DNA from: Clostridia bacterium | Lineage (GTDB): Bacteria; Bacillota; Clostridia; Oscillospirales; UBA644 | DNA length: 15,343 bases | Direction: 5' to 3' | Assembly (NCBI GenBank): GCA_014872655.1 | Contig: WHHJ01000048.1 | Coordinates: forward strand, 1 to 15,343 | Shown here: positions 1 through 6,370 of the stretch, in pieces | How the letters are laid out: each line of letters opens with the position of its first letter | Position numbering within the stretch: the first letter of the stretch is position 1 | Made by a program: the position numbers and the translations under genes | The notes under the pieces: model-generated | Database searches by the model: none | Seen by the model: the letters and a program-made list of their open reading frames with translations, nothing else | What the model was told of the DNA's origin: nothing

Positions 1-446
1 CTTATCAACAAACTGAATATTTTTTTTTGAATATCACAGATGAGACTTTTATGCAAAATTGTGGAAATCAAAAAAAATATACAAAATGTACAAAGATAAA
101 AAAACATGGAAAGAATCTGTTTTTTCTACTTGCTGTAAAAATTACATGAAAAGTGACTTAGCAAGGAAAGTACTTTAAGAATGAACGAGAAAAGATCTTT
201 ATGACTTTTTATAAAAGGGGTGATGAAAGCATACAAAATTTTATTAGAACAAGGATATATGCAATAAAAACATTGAAGAAGTTGTTTAGAACAGTAGCGA
301 CTGATCCTTTTGCGCTGTGGGTATGGAATCTAATATTTTGTCATTGTTTGAAAGGACTCTTTGTTTTCATACAAAAGCATTAAAAAGATTCTGCCAATTA
401 TCTGTTTGAAAAGAATTCATTTTATATTGTTTTTTAATGTAAAGAC
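1..446. other. AT-rich gene-free leader region
   Basis: This stretch is markedly richer in A and T than the rest of the window and holds no coding region I can support. A 60-codon open frame at 201-383 has no proper ribosome binding site and an unremarkable sequence. A 14-codon frame at 223-267 does follow an AAGGGG-type element but is too short to judge. No tRNA-like or rRNA-like sequence and no strong terminator hairpin was seen. It most likely separates the zinc operon from an upstream gene outside the window. Confidence 0.5.
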
Positions 447-475
447 TTGATTTTTTTTTCATTCTGGTGTAAAAT
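447..475 (+). promoter_or_regulatory. Sigma-A-type promoter of the zinc operon
   Basis: A -35 element TTGATT (447-452) and a -10 element TAAAAT (470-475) are separated by exactly 17 bp, upstream of the Fur-family gene. Transcription would start around 481-483, inside the inverted repeat at 477-497, a usual arrangement for repression by a Fur-family protein. The promoter is predicted from sequence only. Confidence 0.65.
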
Positions 476-476
476 A

Positions 477-497
477 TGAATATGAAATTCATTTTCA
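477..497. promoter_or_regulatory. 21-bp inverted repeat, probable Zur/Fur-type operator
   Basis: The left arm TGAATATGAA (477-486) and right arm TTCATTTTCA (488-497) flank a single central base and match at 9 of 10 paired positions. The 10-1-10 geometry, AT-rich content and position just after the -10 element fit operators of Fur-family repressors. The gene directly downstream encodes such a repressor, which suggests autoregulation in response to zinc. The exact Clostridial Zur consensus could not be checked. Confidence 0.6.
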
Positions 498-513
498 ATT
501 TGGGGTGCGTATT

Positions 514-933
514 TTGAGAGAGAAAACTTATAGCACGCGGCAAAAAGAAGAACTTTTAGATGCGATTAAGCAATTGGATGATTCTCATTTTACGGTGGAT
601 GAACTGTTTTTCCGCCTGCATCAGCAGGGATGCTCGATCGGAAAAACAACCGTGTATCGGCAATTAGAAAATTTAATGCAGCAGGGGATTGTACGAAAGT
701 ATTTGATTGATCCCAATCAAGCGGCATGTTATCAGTATGTTGAAAACGAAAAAGATTGTCAGCAACATTTTCATCTAAAGTGTGTTCGGTGCGGGAGATT
801 ACTGCATCTGGACTGCCGGGAATTATGCGATATATCGGATCATGTACAAAAAGAGCATCATTTCCGAATCGACCATTCTAAAACGGTTTTTTACGGAATT
901 TGCGATCAGTGCGAGGGAGCGATTAAAGAATGA
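514..933 (+). CDS. zur: Fur-family transcriptional regulator, probable zinc uptake regulator Zur
   Basis: This is a Fur-family metalloregulator, probably a zinc-sensing repressor of the transporter genes that follow. Numbered from an alternative GTG at 505, the N-terminal winged helix holds the recognition helix around TTVYRQLENL (48-57). The C-terminal part has the HFH metal-site motif (88-90) and two CxxC pairs (C93/C96 and C133/C136) that bind structural zinc in this family. I prefer the TTG start at 514 (139 residues): GGGGTG at 502-507 is spaced 6 bases from it, whereas the GTG at 505 overlaps that ribosome binding site. The stop overlaps the start of znuA by 4 bp (ATGA). Zur rather than Fur or PerR is inferred from co-transcription with a ZnuABC-type transporter. 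Confidence 0.85.
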   Translation: MREKTYSTRQKEELLDAIKQLDDSHFTVDELFFRLHQQGCSIGKTTVYRQLENLMQQGIVRKYLIDPNQAACYQYVENEKDCQQHFHLKCVRCGRLLHLDCRELCDISDHVQKEHHFRIDHSKTVFYGICDQCEGAIKE

Positions 934-1838
934 GAAGAATTTTAGCATGGTTATTAAGTGGATGTTTGTTGCTGTTACTTACGGGATGTGGAGCTGAATC
1001 CCCACAAAAAAGTTCGGACAAGTTGCAAATCGTTGCAACTCTTTTTCCGCAATACGATTTTGCGCGGCAGATTGCCGGTGAAAAAGCGGATGTCAGCATG
1101 TTGCTTTTACCGGGTGCAGATAGTCATTCTTACGACCCGTCCGCATCCGATATTTTAAAAATTTCGGATGCAGACTTATTTCTTTATACCGGCAAATATA
1201 TGGAACCTTGGGCCGAGCAGGTTATTAGTGCTTTGGCAGAAAGCGATGTGAAAGTGGTCGATGTCTCTGCCGGCATTACGCTGGATCAGGAAGAGGACTC
1301 TGATCACGACTATGATCCGCATATATGGACCAGTCCGTTAAATGCGGTGCAAATGACCGATACGATTTTGTCTGCTTTATGTGAAGTCGATTCTCAGAAT
1401 GCCTCCTATTATACAACCAATGCGGCAGATTATCAGGATCAGTTGAAACAGTTGGATCAATCTTTTCGGGAAGTTGTCAGCGGCGGGGTTCGAACCGAAA
1501 TCATTTTTGGCAGTCGTTTTGCCATGCATTACTTTGTGAAAGAGTATGGATTGACTTGTTATTCTGCATTTGATTCCTGCACGACGGAAAGTGAGCCTAG
1601 TGCAAAAGGACTTTCAGATTTAGTGGAAAAAATAAAAGCCGACCAGATTCCGGTGGTGTATTATGAGGAATTGTCTGATCCGAAGATTGCACAAACGCTT
1701 GCGGAAGAAACCGGATGCCAGATCCTGTTGCTGCATTCTTGTCATAATGTATCCAAACAGGAGTTTGAAGATGGCGTTACCTATTTGGATTTAATGAAAC
1801 AGAATATTGAAAATTTAAAACAGGGGTTGTGGCAATGA
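930..1838 (+). CDS. znuA: Zinc ABC transporter substrate-binding lipoprotein (ZnuA/AdcA type)
   Basis: This 302-residue protein captures zinc (possibly manganese) outside the membrane and delivers it to the ZnuB permease. It has a lipoprotein signal: a short basic start, a Leu-rich core and the lipobox LLTGC with the acylated Cys at 20. Family motifs follow in order: HSYDPSASD with H66, DPHIWTSP with H131, and GSRFAMHYF with H200, giving three expected metal-binding histidines. A small acidic/His loop (EEDSDHDYD, about 121-129) stands where many ZnuA proteins have a longer His-rich loop. The C-terminal HSCHNVS segment (269-275) is present. The start overlaps the regulator's stop (ATGA) and the stop overlaps the znuC start, so translation is probably coupled. 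Metal specificity is inferred from the loop and the neighbouring regulator. Confidence 0.92.
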   Translation: MRRILAWLLSGCLLLLLTGCGAESPQKSSDKLQIVATLFPQYDFARQIAGEKADVSMLLLPGADSHSYDPSASDILKISDADLFLYTGKYMEPWAEQVISALAESDVKVVDVSAGITLDQEEDSDHDYDPHIWTSPLNAVQMTDTILSALCEVDSQNASYYTTNAADYQDQLKQLDQSFREVVSGGVRTEIIFGSRFAMHYFVKEYGLTCYSAFDSCTTESEPSAKGLSDLVEKIKADQIPVVYYEELSDPKIAQTLAEETGCQILLLHSCHNVSKQEFEDGVTYLDLMKQNIENLKQGLWQ

Positions 1839-2536
1839 GCGAGATTTCGGTACGGCATGTAACGATGACTTATGATGGACTGACGGCATTGGACGATATT
1901 TCTTTTGAGGTGGAGGCCGGCGATTATCTTTGCATCGTCGGAGAAAACGGAACCGGGAAAAGTACGCTGCTAAAAGGCCTTGCAGGGATTTTGCAGCCTA
2001 AAAAAGGCGAATTTATTTATGGCGAAAAGGTATCCCGAAAACAGATGGGATATTTACCACAGCAGGCTGGAATTCAAAAAGATTTTCCTGCTTCTGTGGG
2101 AGAAGTGGTCCTGTCGGGTTGTTTGCCGGGACTTGGGAGAAGACCGTTTTTTGGAAAAAAAGAAAAAAATGTAGCCGATCAAAACATGCAGCGTTTAGGT
2201 ATTTTGGATTTGAAAAAGAAGTCATATCGGGAATTATCCGGTGGGCAACAGCAGCGGGTATTATTGGCCCGGGCGCTGTGCAGTGCCAAACAAATTTTGT
2301 TCTTGGACGAGCCGGTAACCGGTCTGGACCCGTTGGTGACGGAAGAGATGTATCACATTATTGAACAGCTTAATCGAGAAGAAAAGATTACGGTTGTGAT
2401 GGTTTCGCACGATGTGCAGACGGCCGTTCAATATGCCAATAAAATTTTGCATTTAAATCGTCGGGTTTTGTTTTTTGGAAAAACAGAGCAGTATCGGTGC
2501 AGTGATGTCGGACGCCTATTTTTGGTGAAAAGGTGA
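1835..2536 (+). CDS. znuC: Zinc ABC transporter ATP-binding protein
   Basis: This is the ATPase subunit that powers zinc import through ZnuB on the cytoplasmic side. All motifs of a working ABC ATPase are present in the 233 residues: Walker A GENGTGKST (36-44), Q-loop Q76, signature LSGGQ (134-138), Walker B ILFLDEP (154-160) with catalytic E159, and H-loop H192. I chose the ATG at 1835 because AGGGG at 1822-1826 sits 8 bases upstream and it forms an ATGA overlap with the znuA stop; a GTG at 1829 is too close to that site. The znuB-type start lies 4 bp after its stop. The last 75 codons, from the second base of the E159 codon, are repeated at 2901-3127, but this copy is complete. Confidence 0.93.
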   Translation: MSEISVRHVTMTYDGLTALDDISFEVEAGDYLCIVGENGTGKSTLLKGLAGILQPKKGEFIYGEKVSRKQMGYLPQQAGIQKDFPASVGEVVLSGCLPGLGRRPFFGKKEKNVADQNMQRLGILDLKKKSYRELSGGQQQRVLLARALCSAKQILFLDEPVTGLDPLVTEEMYHIIEQLNREEKITVVMVSHDVQTAVQYANKILHLNRRVLFFGKTEQYRCSDVGRLFLVKR

Positions 2537-2902
2537 AAGTATGGCTTTGTTAACGAATTTATTATCTCAGCCTTTTTTATTGAGAGCGCTGATCGTGGGG
2601 ATTTTAGTTGCCTTATGTGCGGCTTTACTTGGGGTTAGTTTAGTTTTAAAGCGCTTTTCGATGATTGGCGACGGGTTGTCTCATGTCGGCTTTGGTGCGA
2701 TCAGTTTTGCTTTGGTTTTGAATTTGGCCCCTTTATATGTTGCCGTCCCGGTTATGATTCTTGCGGCGTTCTTTTTGCTGCATATCAGTCAAAACGGAAG
2801 AATAAAAGCGGACGCGGCGATTGCAATGCTTTCCAGCGGGTCGATTGCTATTGGTCTTGTGGTGATCAGTTTGGCCAAAGGAAGCAGTGCGGATATTGAC
2901 AG
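2310..2902 (+). repeat. Tandem duplication, first copy (593 bp direct repeat)
   Basis: The unit runs from within the Walker B codons of znuC to codon 121 of znuB. It recurs 591 bp downstream at 2901-3493 with no difference found on reading. The copies overlap by the 2-bp AG at 2901-2902, the only homology shared by the two parental breakpoints. Bases just outside differ (2309 G against 2900 C; 2903 C against 3494 T), so the limits are exact. There are no terminal inverted repeats or transposase, so this is a simple tandem duplication or an assembly error. Confidence 0.95.
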
Positions 2903-2909
2903 CCGGTAA
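2541..2909 (+). pseudogene. znuB: Truncated znuB (N-terminal half) made by tandem duplication
   Basis: This reading frame encodes the first 121 residues of the zinc permease, identical to the intact copy at 3132, then one foreign codon (Arg) and a TAA stop where the duplicated znuC sequence begins. About three of the permease's membrane segments remain, while the rest of the channel is missing, so it cannot work alone as a transporter. It keeps its AAAGGTG ribosome binding site and normal spacing behind znuC, so a short membrane peptide may still be made. It is best annotated as a partial gene; the functional permease is the downstream copy. Confidence 0.9.
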
Positions 2910-3127
2910 CCGGTCTGGACCCGTTGGTGACGGAAGAGATGTATCACATTATTGAACAGCTTAATCGAGAAGAAAAGATTACGGTTGTGATGGTTTCGCA
3001 CGATGTGCAGACGGCCGTTCAATATGCCAATAAAATTTTGCATTTAAATCGTCGGGTTTTGTTTTTTGGAAAAACAGAGCAGTATCGGTGCAGTGATGTC
3101 GGACGCCTATTTTTGGTGAAAAGGTGA
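2901..3127 (+). pseudogene. znuC: znuC 3' fragment
   Basis: This is the duplicated C-terminal third of the ATPase gene, starting at the second base of the codon for catalytic Glu159 and running to the original stop. It lacks Walker A, the Q-loop, the ABC signature and Walker B, keeping only the H-loop region. An internal GTG at 2924 gives a 67-codon frame, but no ribosome binding site precedes it. It is not expected to be a functional protein. Confidence 0.9.
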
Positions 3128-3493
3128 AAGTATGGCTTTGTTAACGAATTTATTATCTCAGCCTTTTTTATTGAGAGCGCTGATCGTGGGGATTTTAGTT
3201 GCCTTATGTGCGGCTTTACTTGGGGTTAGTTTAGTTTTAAAGCGCTTTTCGATGATTGGCGACGGGTTGTCTCATGTCGGCTTTGGTGCGATCAGTTTTG
3301 CTTTGGTTTTGAATTTGGCCCCTTTATATGTTGCCGTCCCGGTTATGATTCTTGCGGCGTTCTTTTTGCTGCATATCAGTCAAAACGGAAGAATAAAAGC
3401 GGACGCGGCGATTGCAATGCTTTCCAGCGGGTCGATTGCTATTGGTCTTGTGGTGATCAGTTTGGCCAAAGGAAGCAGTGCGGATATTGACAG
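2901..3493 (+). repeat. Tandem duplication, second copy (593 bp direct repeat)
   Basis: This is the second copy of the znuC-end/znuB-start unit and appears identical to 2310-2902. It supplies the ribosome binding site, start codon and first 121 codons of the intact znuB. Complete sequence identity, including third codon positions, means the event is very recent, is maintained by recombination, or is not real. Confidence 0.95.
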
Positions 3494-3956
3494 TTATATG
3501 TTTGGCAGTATTCTTTCGACAACGCAGCAGGATATGATTTTAAGCATTGTTTTATCCGTTGTGGTATTGTGTTTATTTGTTTTGTTATATAACCGCTTGT
3601 TTTCAGTGACTTTTGATGAGAATTCTGCTACGGCAAGCGGTGTTCGGGTAAAGCGATATAATGTTTTGCTTTCCGTCTTGACAGCGATAACGATTGTGGT
3701 TGGGATGAGGCTGATGGGGACGCTTTTGATTTCTGGTTTAATTATTTTCCCGGCTTTGTCTTCGATGCGGCTGTTTCGGCACTACCGAAGCGTGGTGATC
3801 AGTTCTGCCGTATTGTCTGTATTTTGCTTTGTTTTGGGGTTTGGCATGTCTTATTGGTTTTCAACCCCGGTGGGTGCAAGCGTTATTTTAATGAATTTGG
3901 TGGTTTTTATCTTCAGCTGTGTGGTTTCGTTTGGCGTTAGAAGGTGTAGCAAATGA
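3132..3956 (+). CDS. znuB: Zinc ABC transporter permease (intact copy)
   Basis: This is the membrane subunit of the ZnuABC-type importer, 274 residues and of normal length for the ABC-3 permease family. Several hydrophobic segments span the sequence, for example around 14-34, 52-83, 95-112, 132-153, 173-210, 218-242 and 247-268. The N-terminal RFSMIGDGLSHVGFGA segment (about 38-53) and the GMRLMGTLLISGLIIFPA segment (about 190-207) are typical of the family. An AAAGGTG ribosome binding site precedes the ATG. The first 121 codons lie within the tandem duplication and are identical to those of the truncated copy at 2541. The stop overlaps the next start as ATGA. In an undamaged operon it would follow znuC directly by 4 bp. 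Confidence 0.93.
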   Translation: MALLTNLLSQPFLLRALIVGILVALCAALLGVSLVLKRFSMIGDGLSHVGFGAISFALVLNLAPLYVAVPVMILAAFFLLHISQNGRIKADAAIAMLSSGSIAIGLVVISLAKGSSADIDSYMFGSILSTTQQDMILSIVLSVVVLCLFVLLYNRLFSVTFDENSATASGVRVKRYNVLLSVLTAITIVVGMRLMGTLLISGLIIFPALSSMRLFRHYRSVVISSAVLSVFCFVLGFGMSYWFSTPVGASVILMNLVVFIFSCVVSFGVRRCSK

Positions 3957-4402
3957 GGTGTCTGATTGATGCGGACGCCTGTCCGGTCGTGGCAATCGCC
4001 GTAAAACTTTGTCGTCAATACGGTGTGGAGTGTGTGTTATATTGTGATACCTGTCATCGTTTAGACCAGTATGATGCTGCGGTGGTAACGGTGTCTAAAG
4101 GTTCCGACAGCGCCGACTATGCGGTGGCCAATGATGTTCAAAAAGGCGATGTGGTTATTACGCAGGATTACGGTCTTGCCGCGATGTGTCTGGCTCGAGG
4201 CGCGCAGGTGATCAACCAAGACGGTCGGATTTATCAGAACGAAAATATCGACGGTTTGCTCTTTAGCAGGTATCTTTCTAAAAAAGCGCGAATGGCCGGG
4301 ATTCGGACGAAAGGGCCCCAGAAAAGAACGTCGTCGCAGAATCAGTCCTTTCAGAGGGTTTTTATACAATTATTGGAGGCGTCTGTACATGGAGAAATCT
4401 AA
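3953..4402 (+). CDS. YaiI/YqxD family (DUF188, UPF0178) protein
   Basis: This 149-residue protein belongs to the widespread YaiI/YqxD family, which has a PIN-like nuclease fold but no established function. Family hallmarks are visible: DADACPV at 6-12, GSDSADYAVA at 50-59, the VITQDYGLA segment (68-76) and RTKGPQKRT near the end (118-126). The conserved acidic residues resemble a metal-dependent nuclease centre. It is translationally coupled to znuB through a 4-bp ATGA overlap and overlaps the following polymerase gene by 14 bp. This places it firmly in the zinc operon transcript, although no biochemical link to zinc is known to me. Confidence 0.88.
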   Translation: MRCLIDADACPVVAIAVKLCRQYGVECVLYCDTCHRLDQYDAAVVTVSKGSDSADYAVANDVQKGDVVITQDYGLAAMCLARGAQVINQDGRIYQNENIDGLLFSRYLSKKARMAGIRTKGPQKRTSSQNQSFQRVFIQLLEASVHGEI

Positions 4403-5642
4403 CACAGATCGGATTATTCTTCATTGTGATTGTAATAATTTTTTTGCGTCGGTCGAATGTTTTTTTCGGCCAGAATTAAAACAGGTGCCGATGGCAGTCG
4501 GCGGCAGCGAAGATAATCGTCACGGAATCATTTTGGCCAAAAATGAAAAAGCCAAAAAATTCGGGGTCAAAACGGCGGAGACGATCTGGCAGGCTAAAAA
4601 GAAATGTCCGCAGCTGGTTATTGTTCCCCCGCATCATGGGGAGTATTTGCGCTTTTCCGAAAAGATCAATCAGATTTATCGCGATTATACGGATTATGTT
4701 GAACCGTGCAGTATTGATGAGTCCTGGCTGGATGTAACGGGCAGTACGAAGTTATTCGGTTCCGGGCAGGAAATTGCAGACCAATTGCGAAAGCGTGTAC
4801 GGGAAGAAATCGGCGTGACGATCTCTGTCGGCGTTTCGTTTAACAAAATCTTCGCCAAAATGGGCAGTGATTATAAAAAACCGGATGCTACAACGGTGAT
4901 CGATCGGGAAAATTATCGGTCGATTTTATTTGGACTGAATGTTTCGGAACTCATTTCTGTTGGAGAGAGTTCTCAAAAAACGTTATCCAAGTTGGGCATT
5001 AAAACGATTGGAGATTTGGCAAAAGCTTCGGAGGAGATGTTGGTTGCCTATTTGGGCAAGCAGGGAAAAACACTGCACGCCTATGCAAACGGCAACGATG
5101 ATCGGCCGGTTGCGCATGTGGATGAGGAACGCGAGGTCAAATCGATCGGTAACAGTATGACGTTTCGCCGTGATTTATGTAAGGCAGAAGAAATTCGCGC
5201 AGGCGTGATTGCCTTGTCAGACAGCGTCGCGGCACGGCTTCGGAGGCATGCTTTAAAGGCCGGAACCGTACAGGTCACGATTCGCGACCCTAATTTTAAA
5301 ACGATTACCCGGCAGAAGACGCTTTCGGCTCCGACCTTTCTTGCCAAAGAAATTTCTACCGTTGCACTGCAAATCATTCGTGCATCTTGGCCGGCGAATA
5401 AGCCGATCCGGTTGTTGGGCGTTACTTGCAGCGGGCTGATGGCAGAAAATGTTCCGATTCAGTTGTCTTTGTTCGAAAAAGAGGCGAGTGTTGATGCCGA
5501 AAAGCAGGAAAAAGTAGAAAAAGCGATGGATGAGGTTCGAAAACGATTCGGGATGGATTCGGTGTCGTACGGAACTGTTGTGGGTAATGATTTGGGGATT
5601 CGATTGTCCAAAGATCCGACAATAACAGATAAGGACGAGTGA
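4389..5642 (+). CDS. dinB: Y-family DNA polymerase (DNA polymerase IV-like)
   Basis: This is a low-fidelity translesion DNA polymerase of 417 residues. The catalytic carboxylates are recognisable as D14 in HCDCNNFFASVE and D110/E111 in SIDESWLD; F19 occupies the steric-gate position that excludes ribonucleotides in DinB proteins. The palm/fingers region is followed by a helix-hairpin-helix thumb and little-finger domain. QLSLF at 358-362 is a typical beta-clamp-binding motif. GGAGG at 4375-4379 lies 9 bases before the ATG, inside the end of the preceding gene, so it sits at the end of the zinc operon. No LexA-type operator was seen directly upstream. DinB versus a UvrX/YqjW-type subgroup cannot be settled by eye. 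Confidence 0.9.
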   Translation: MEKSNTDRIILHCDCNNFFASVECFFRPELKQVPMAVGGSEDNRHGIILAKNEKAKKFGVKTAETIWQAKKKCPQLVIVPPHHGEYLRFSEKINQIYRDYTDYVEPCSIDESWLDVTGSTKLFGSGQEIADQLRKRVREEIGVTISVGVSFNKIFAKMGSDYKKPDATTVIDRENYRSILFGLNVSELISVGESSQKTLSKLGIKTIGDLAKASEEMLVAYLGKQGKTLHAYANGNDDRPVAHVDEEREVKSIGNSMTFRRDLCKAEEIRAGVIALSDSVAARLRRHALKAGTVQVTIRDPNFKTITRQKTLSAPTFLAKEISTVALQIIRASWPANKPIRLLGVTCSGLMAENVPIQLSLFEKEASVDAEKQEKVEKAMDEVRKRFGMDSVSYGTVVGNDLGIRLSKDPTITDKDE

Positions 5643-5664
5643 TGGGATGCAAACACTCGTCCTT
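5631..5664 (+). terminator. Rho-independent terminator overlapping the dinB stop
   Basis: An 11-bp stem (5631-5641 pairing with 5654-5664, core GGACGAGTG/CACTCGTCC) encloses a 12-base loop and runs into TTTATATTT. The left arm contains the last codons of the polymerase gene and part of its TGA stop, so the terminator is built from coding sequence. It would end the zinc operon transcript. Confidence 0.8.
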
Positions 5665-5692
5665 TATATTTGTAAGGGATATGGAGATTTTT

Positions 5693-5721
5693 GTATAAAA
5701 GTAGAATTTCAGGGAAATAAT
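5693..5721 (+). promoter_or_regulatory. Sigma-F-type (forespore) promoter of spoIIR
   Basis: GTATA (5693-5697) and GGAAATAAT (5713-5721) are separated by 15 bp. They match the known Bacillus sigma-F pattern (GYATA, then GGnnAnAMT after about 15 bp), and spoIIR is an established sigma-F target. No sigma-A-type pair was seen in the same gap. The call rests on motif match plus gene identity. Confidence 0.6.
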
Positions 5722-5755
5722 GCTGTCACAATACAAAAACAGCAGGTGAACCAAT

Positions 5756-6370
5756 ATGAAAACAGTAAAAATAATCATGATCGCAGCGCTTTGTCTTTCC
5801 ATGCTGCTGATTCCGTTATCCTTGTTATCACAGGCAACCTATCCCGCTGAGGATCAGACTGCTTTACAGGAACAGTTCTTTCGACTCCATATTCGAGCAA
5901 ACAGTGACGCCGAGGCAGATCAGCGATTGAAACTCTGTGTCCGGGACGCCGTTTTGGACTATATAACCCCTTACACGCAGGATTTTACTTCTAAACAGCA
6001 AGCTATTTCTTTTGTCCAAGAACATTTGGAAGAGATTCAAAAACAGGCACAAAAAGTGATTCGGAACCACGGGTATGATTATGCCGTTCAGCTCCGAATC
6101 GATCGCGAATATTTTGATTACCGGGAATACGATGGCTTTTATTTGCCGGCCGGAGAATATGATTCTTTAATCATTGAAATCGGCAGCGGCGAGGGACAAA
6201 ATTGGTGGTGTGTCCTTTTCCCCGCAGTTTGTCTGAGCGGCGCGGCGCAGGAACCTGAAGTCAACCTGGAAAAAGTGCCCGAGACCTTCCGGTTGGCGCA
6301 AACGCCCGCAGAGGATGAAATCCAATTTGATTTTTGGATTGTACGTGCCTTACAAAATCTGTTCTCCTGA
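5756..6370 (+). CDS. spoIIR: Stage II sporulation protein R
   Basis: SpoIIR is the forespore-made signalling protein that triggers SpoIIGA to process pro-sigma-E in the mother cell. The 204-residue protein has an N-terminal signal/membrane segment (about 5-25), consistent with secretion into the space between forespore and mother cell. Family motifs are clear: FRLHIRANSD (42-51), LKLCVRDAVLDY (58-69), YLPAGEYDSLIIEIG (129-143) and GQNWWCVLFPAVC (147-159). AGGTGA at 5744-5749 lies 6 bases before the ATG. The gene stands alone between a terminator and a convergent minus-strand gene, and its 3' end overlaps that gene by 21 bp. Its presence shows that the organism belongs to an endospore-forming lineage. 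Confidence 0.93.
   Translation: MKTVKIIMIAALCLSMLLIPLSLLSQATYPAEDQTALQEQFFRLHIRANSDAEADQRLKLCVRDAVLDYITPYTQDFTSKQQAISFVQEHLEEIQKQAQKVIRNHGYDYAVQLRIDREYFDYREYDGFYLPAGEYDSLIIEIGSGEGQNWWCVLFPAVCLSGAAQEPEVNLEKVPETFRLAQTPAEDEIQFDFWIVRALQNLFS

Noticed and set aside
2..10. TTATCAACA resembling a DnaA box (replication origin?)
   Set aside because: It is a single element with one mismatch, with no cluster of boxes and no dnaA/dnaN nearby. AT-rich sequence gives such matches by chance.
223..267. 14-codon frame (MKAYKILLEQGYMQ) after AAGGGGTG
   Set aside because: The site is only about 2 bases from the ATG, the frame is very short, and no regulatory partner or downstream hairpin is near. It could be chance.
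201..383. 60-codon open frame in the AT-rich leader
   Set aside because: There is no convincing ribosome binding site, no recognisable domain, and the composition is like that of the surrounding non-coding DNA. A real small gene cannot be fully excluded.
2924..3127. 67-codon GTG-started frame as a separate small ATPase-like gene
   Set aside because: It is the duplicated tail of znuC with no ribosome binding site and none of the Walker or signature motifs.
2310..3493. Insertion sequence or transposon as the cause of the repeat
   Set aside because: There is no transposase, no terminal inverted repeats and no target-site duplication beyond a shared AG. The unit is purely host znuC/znuB sequence.
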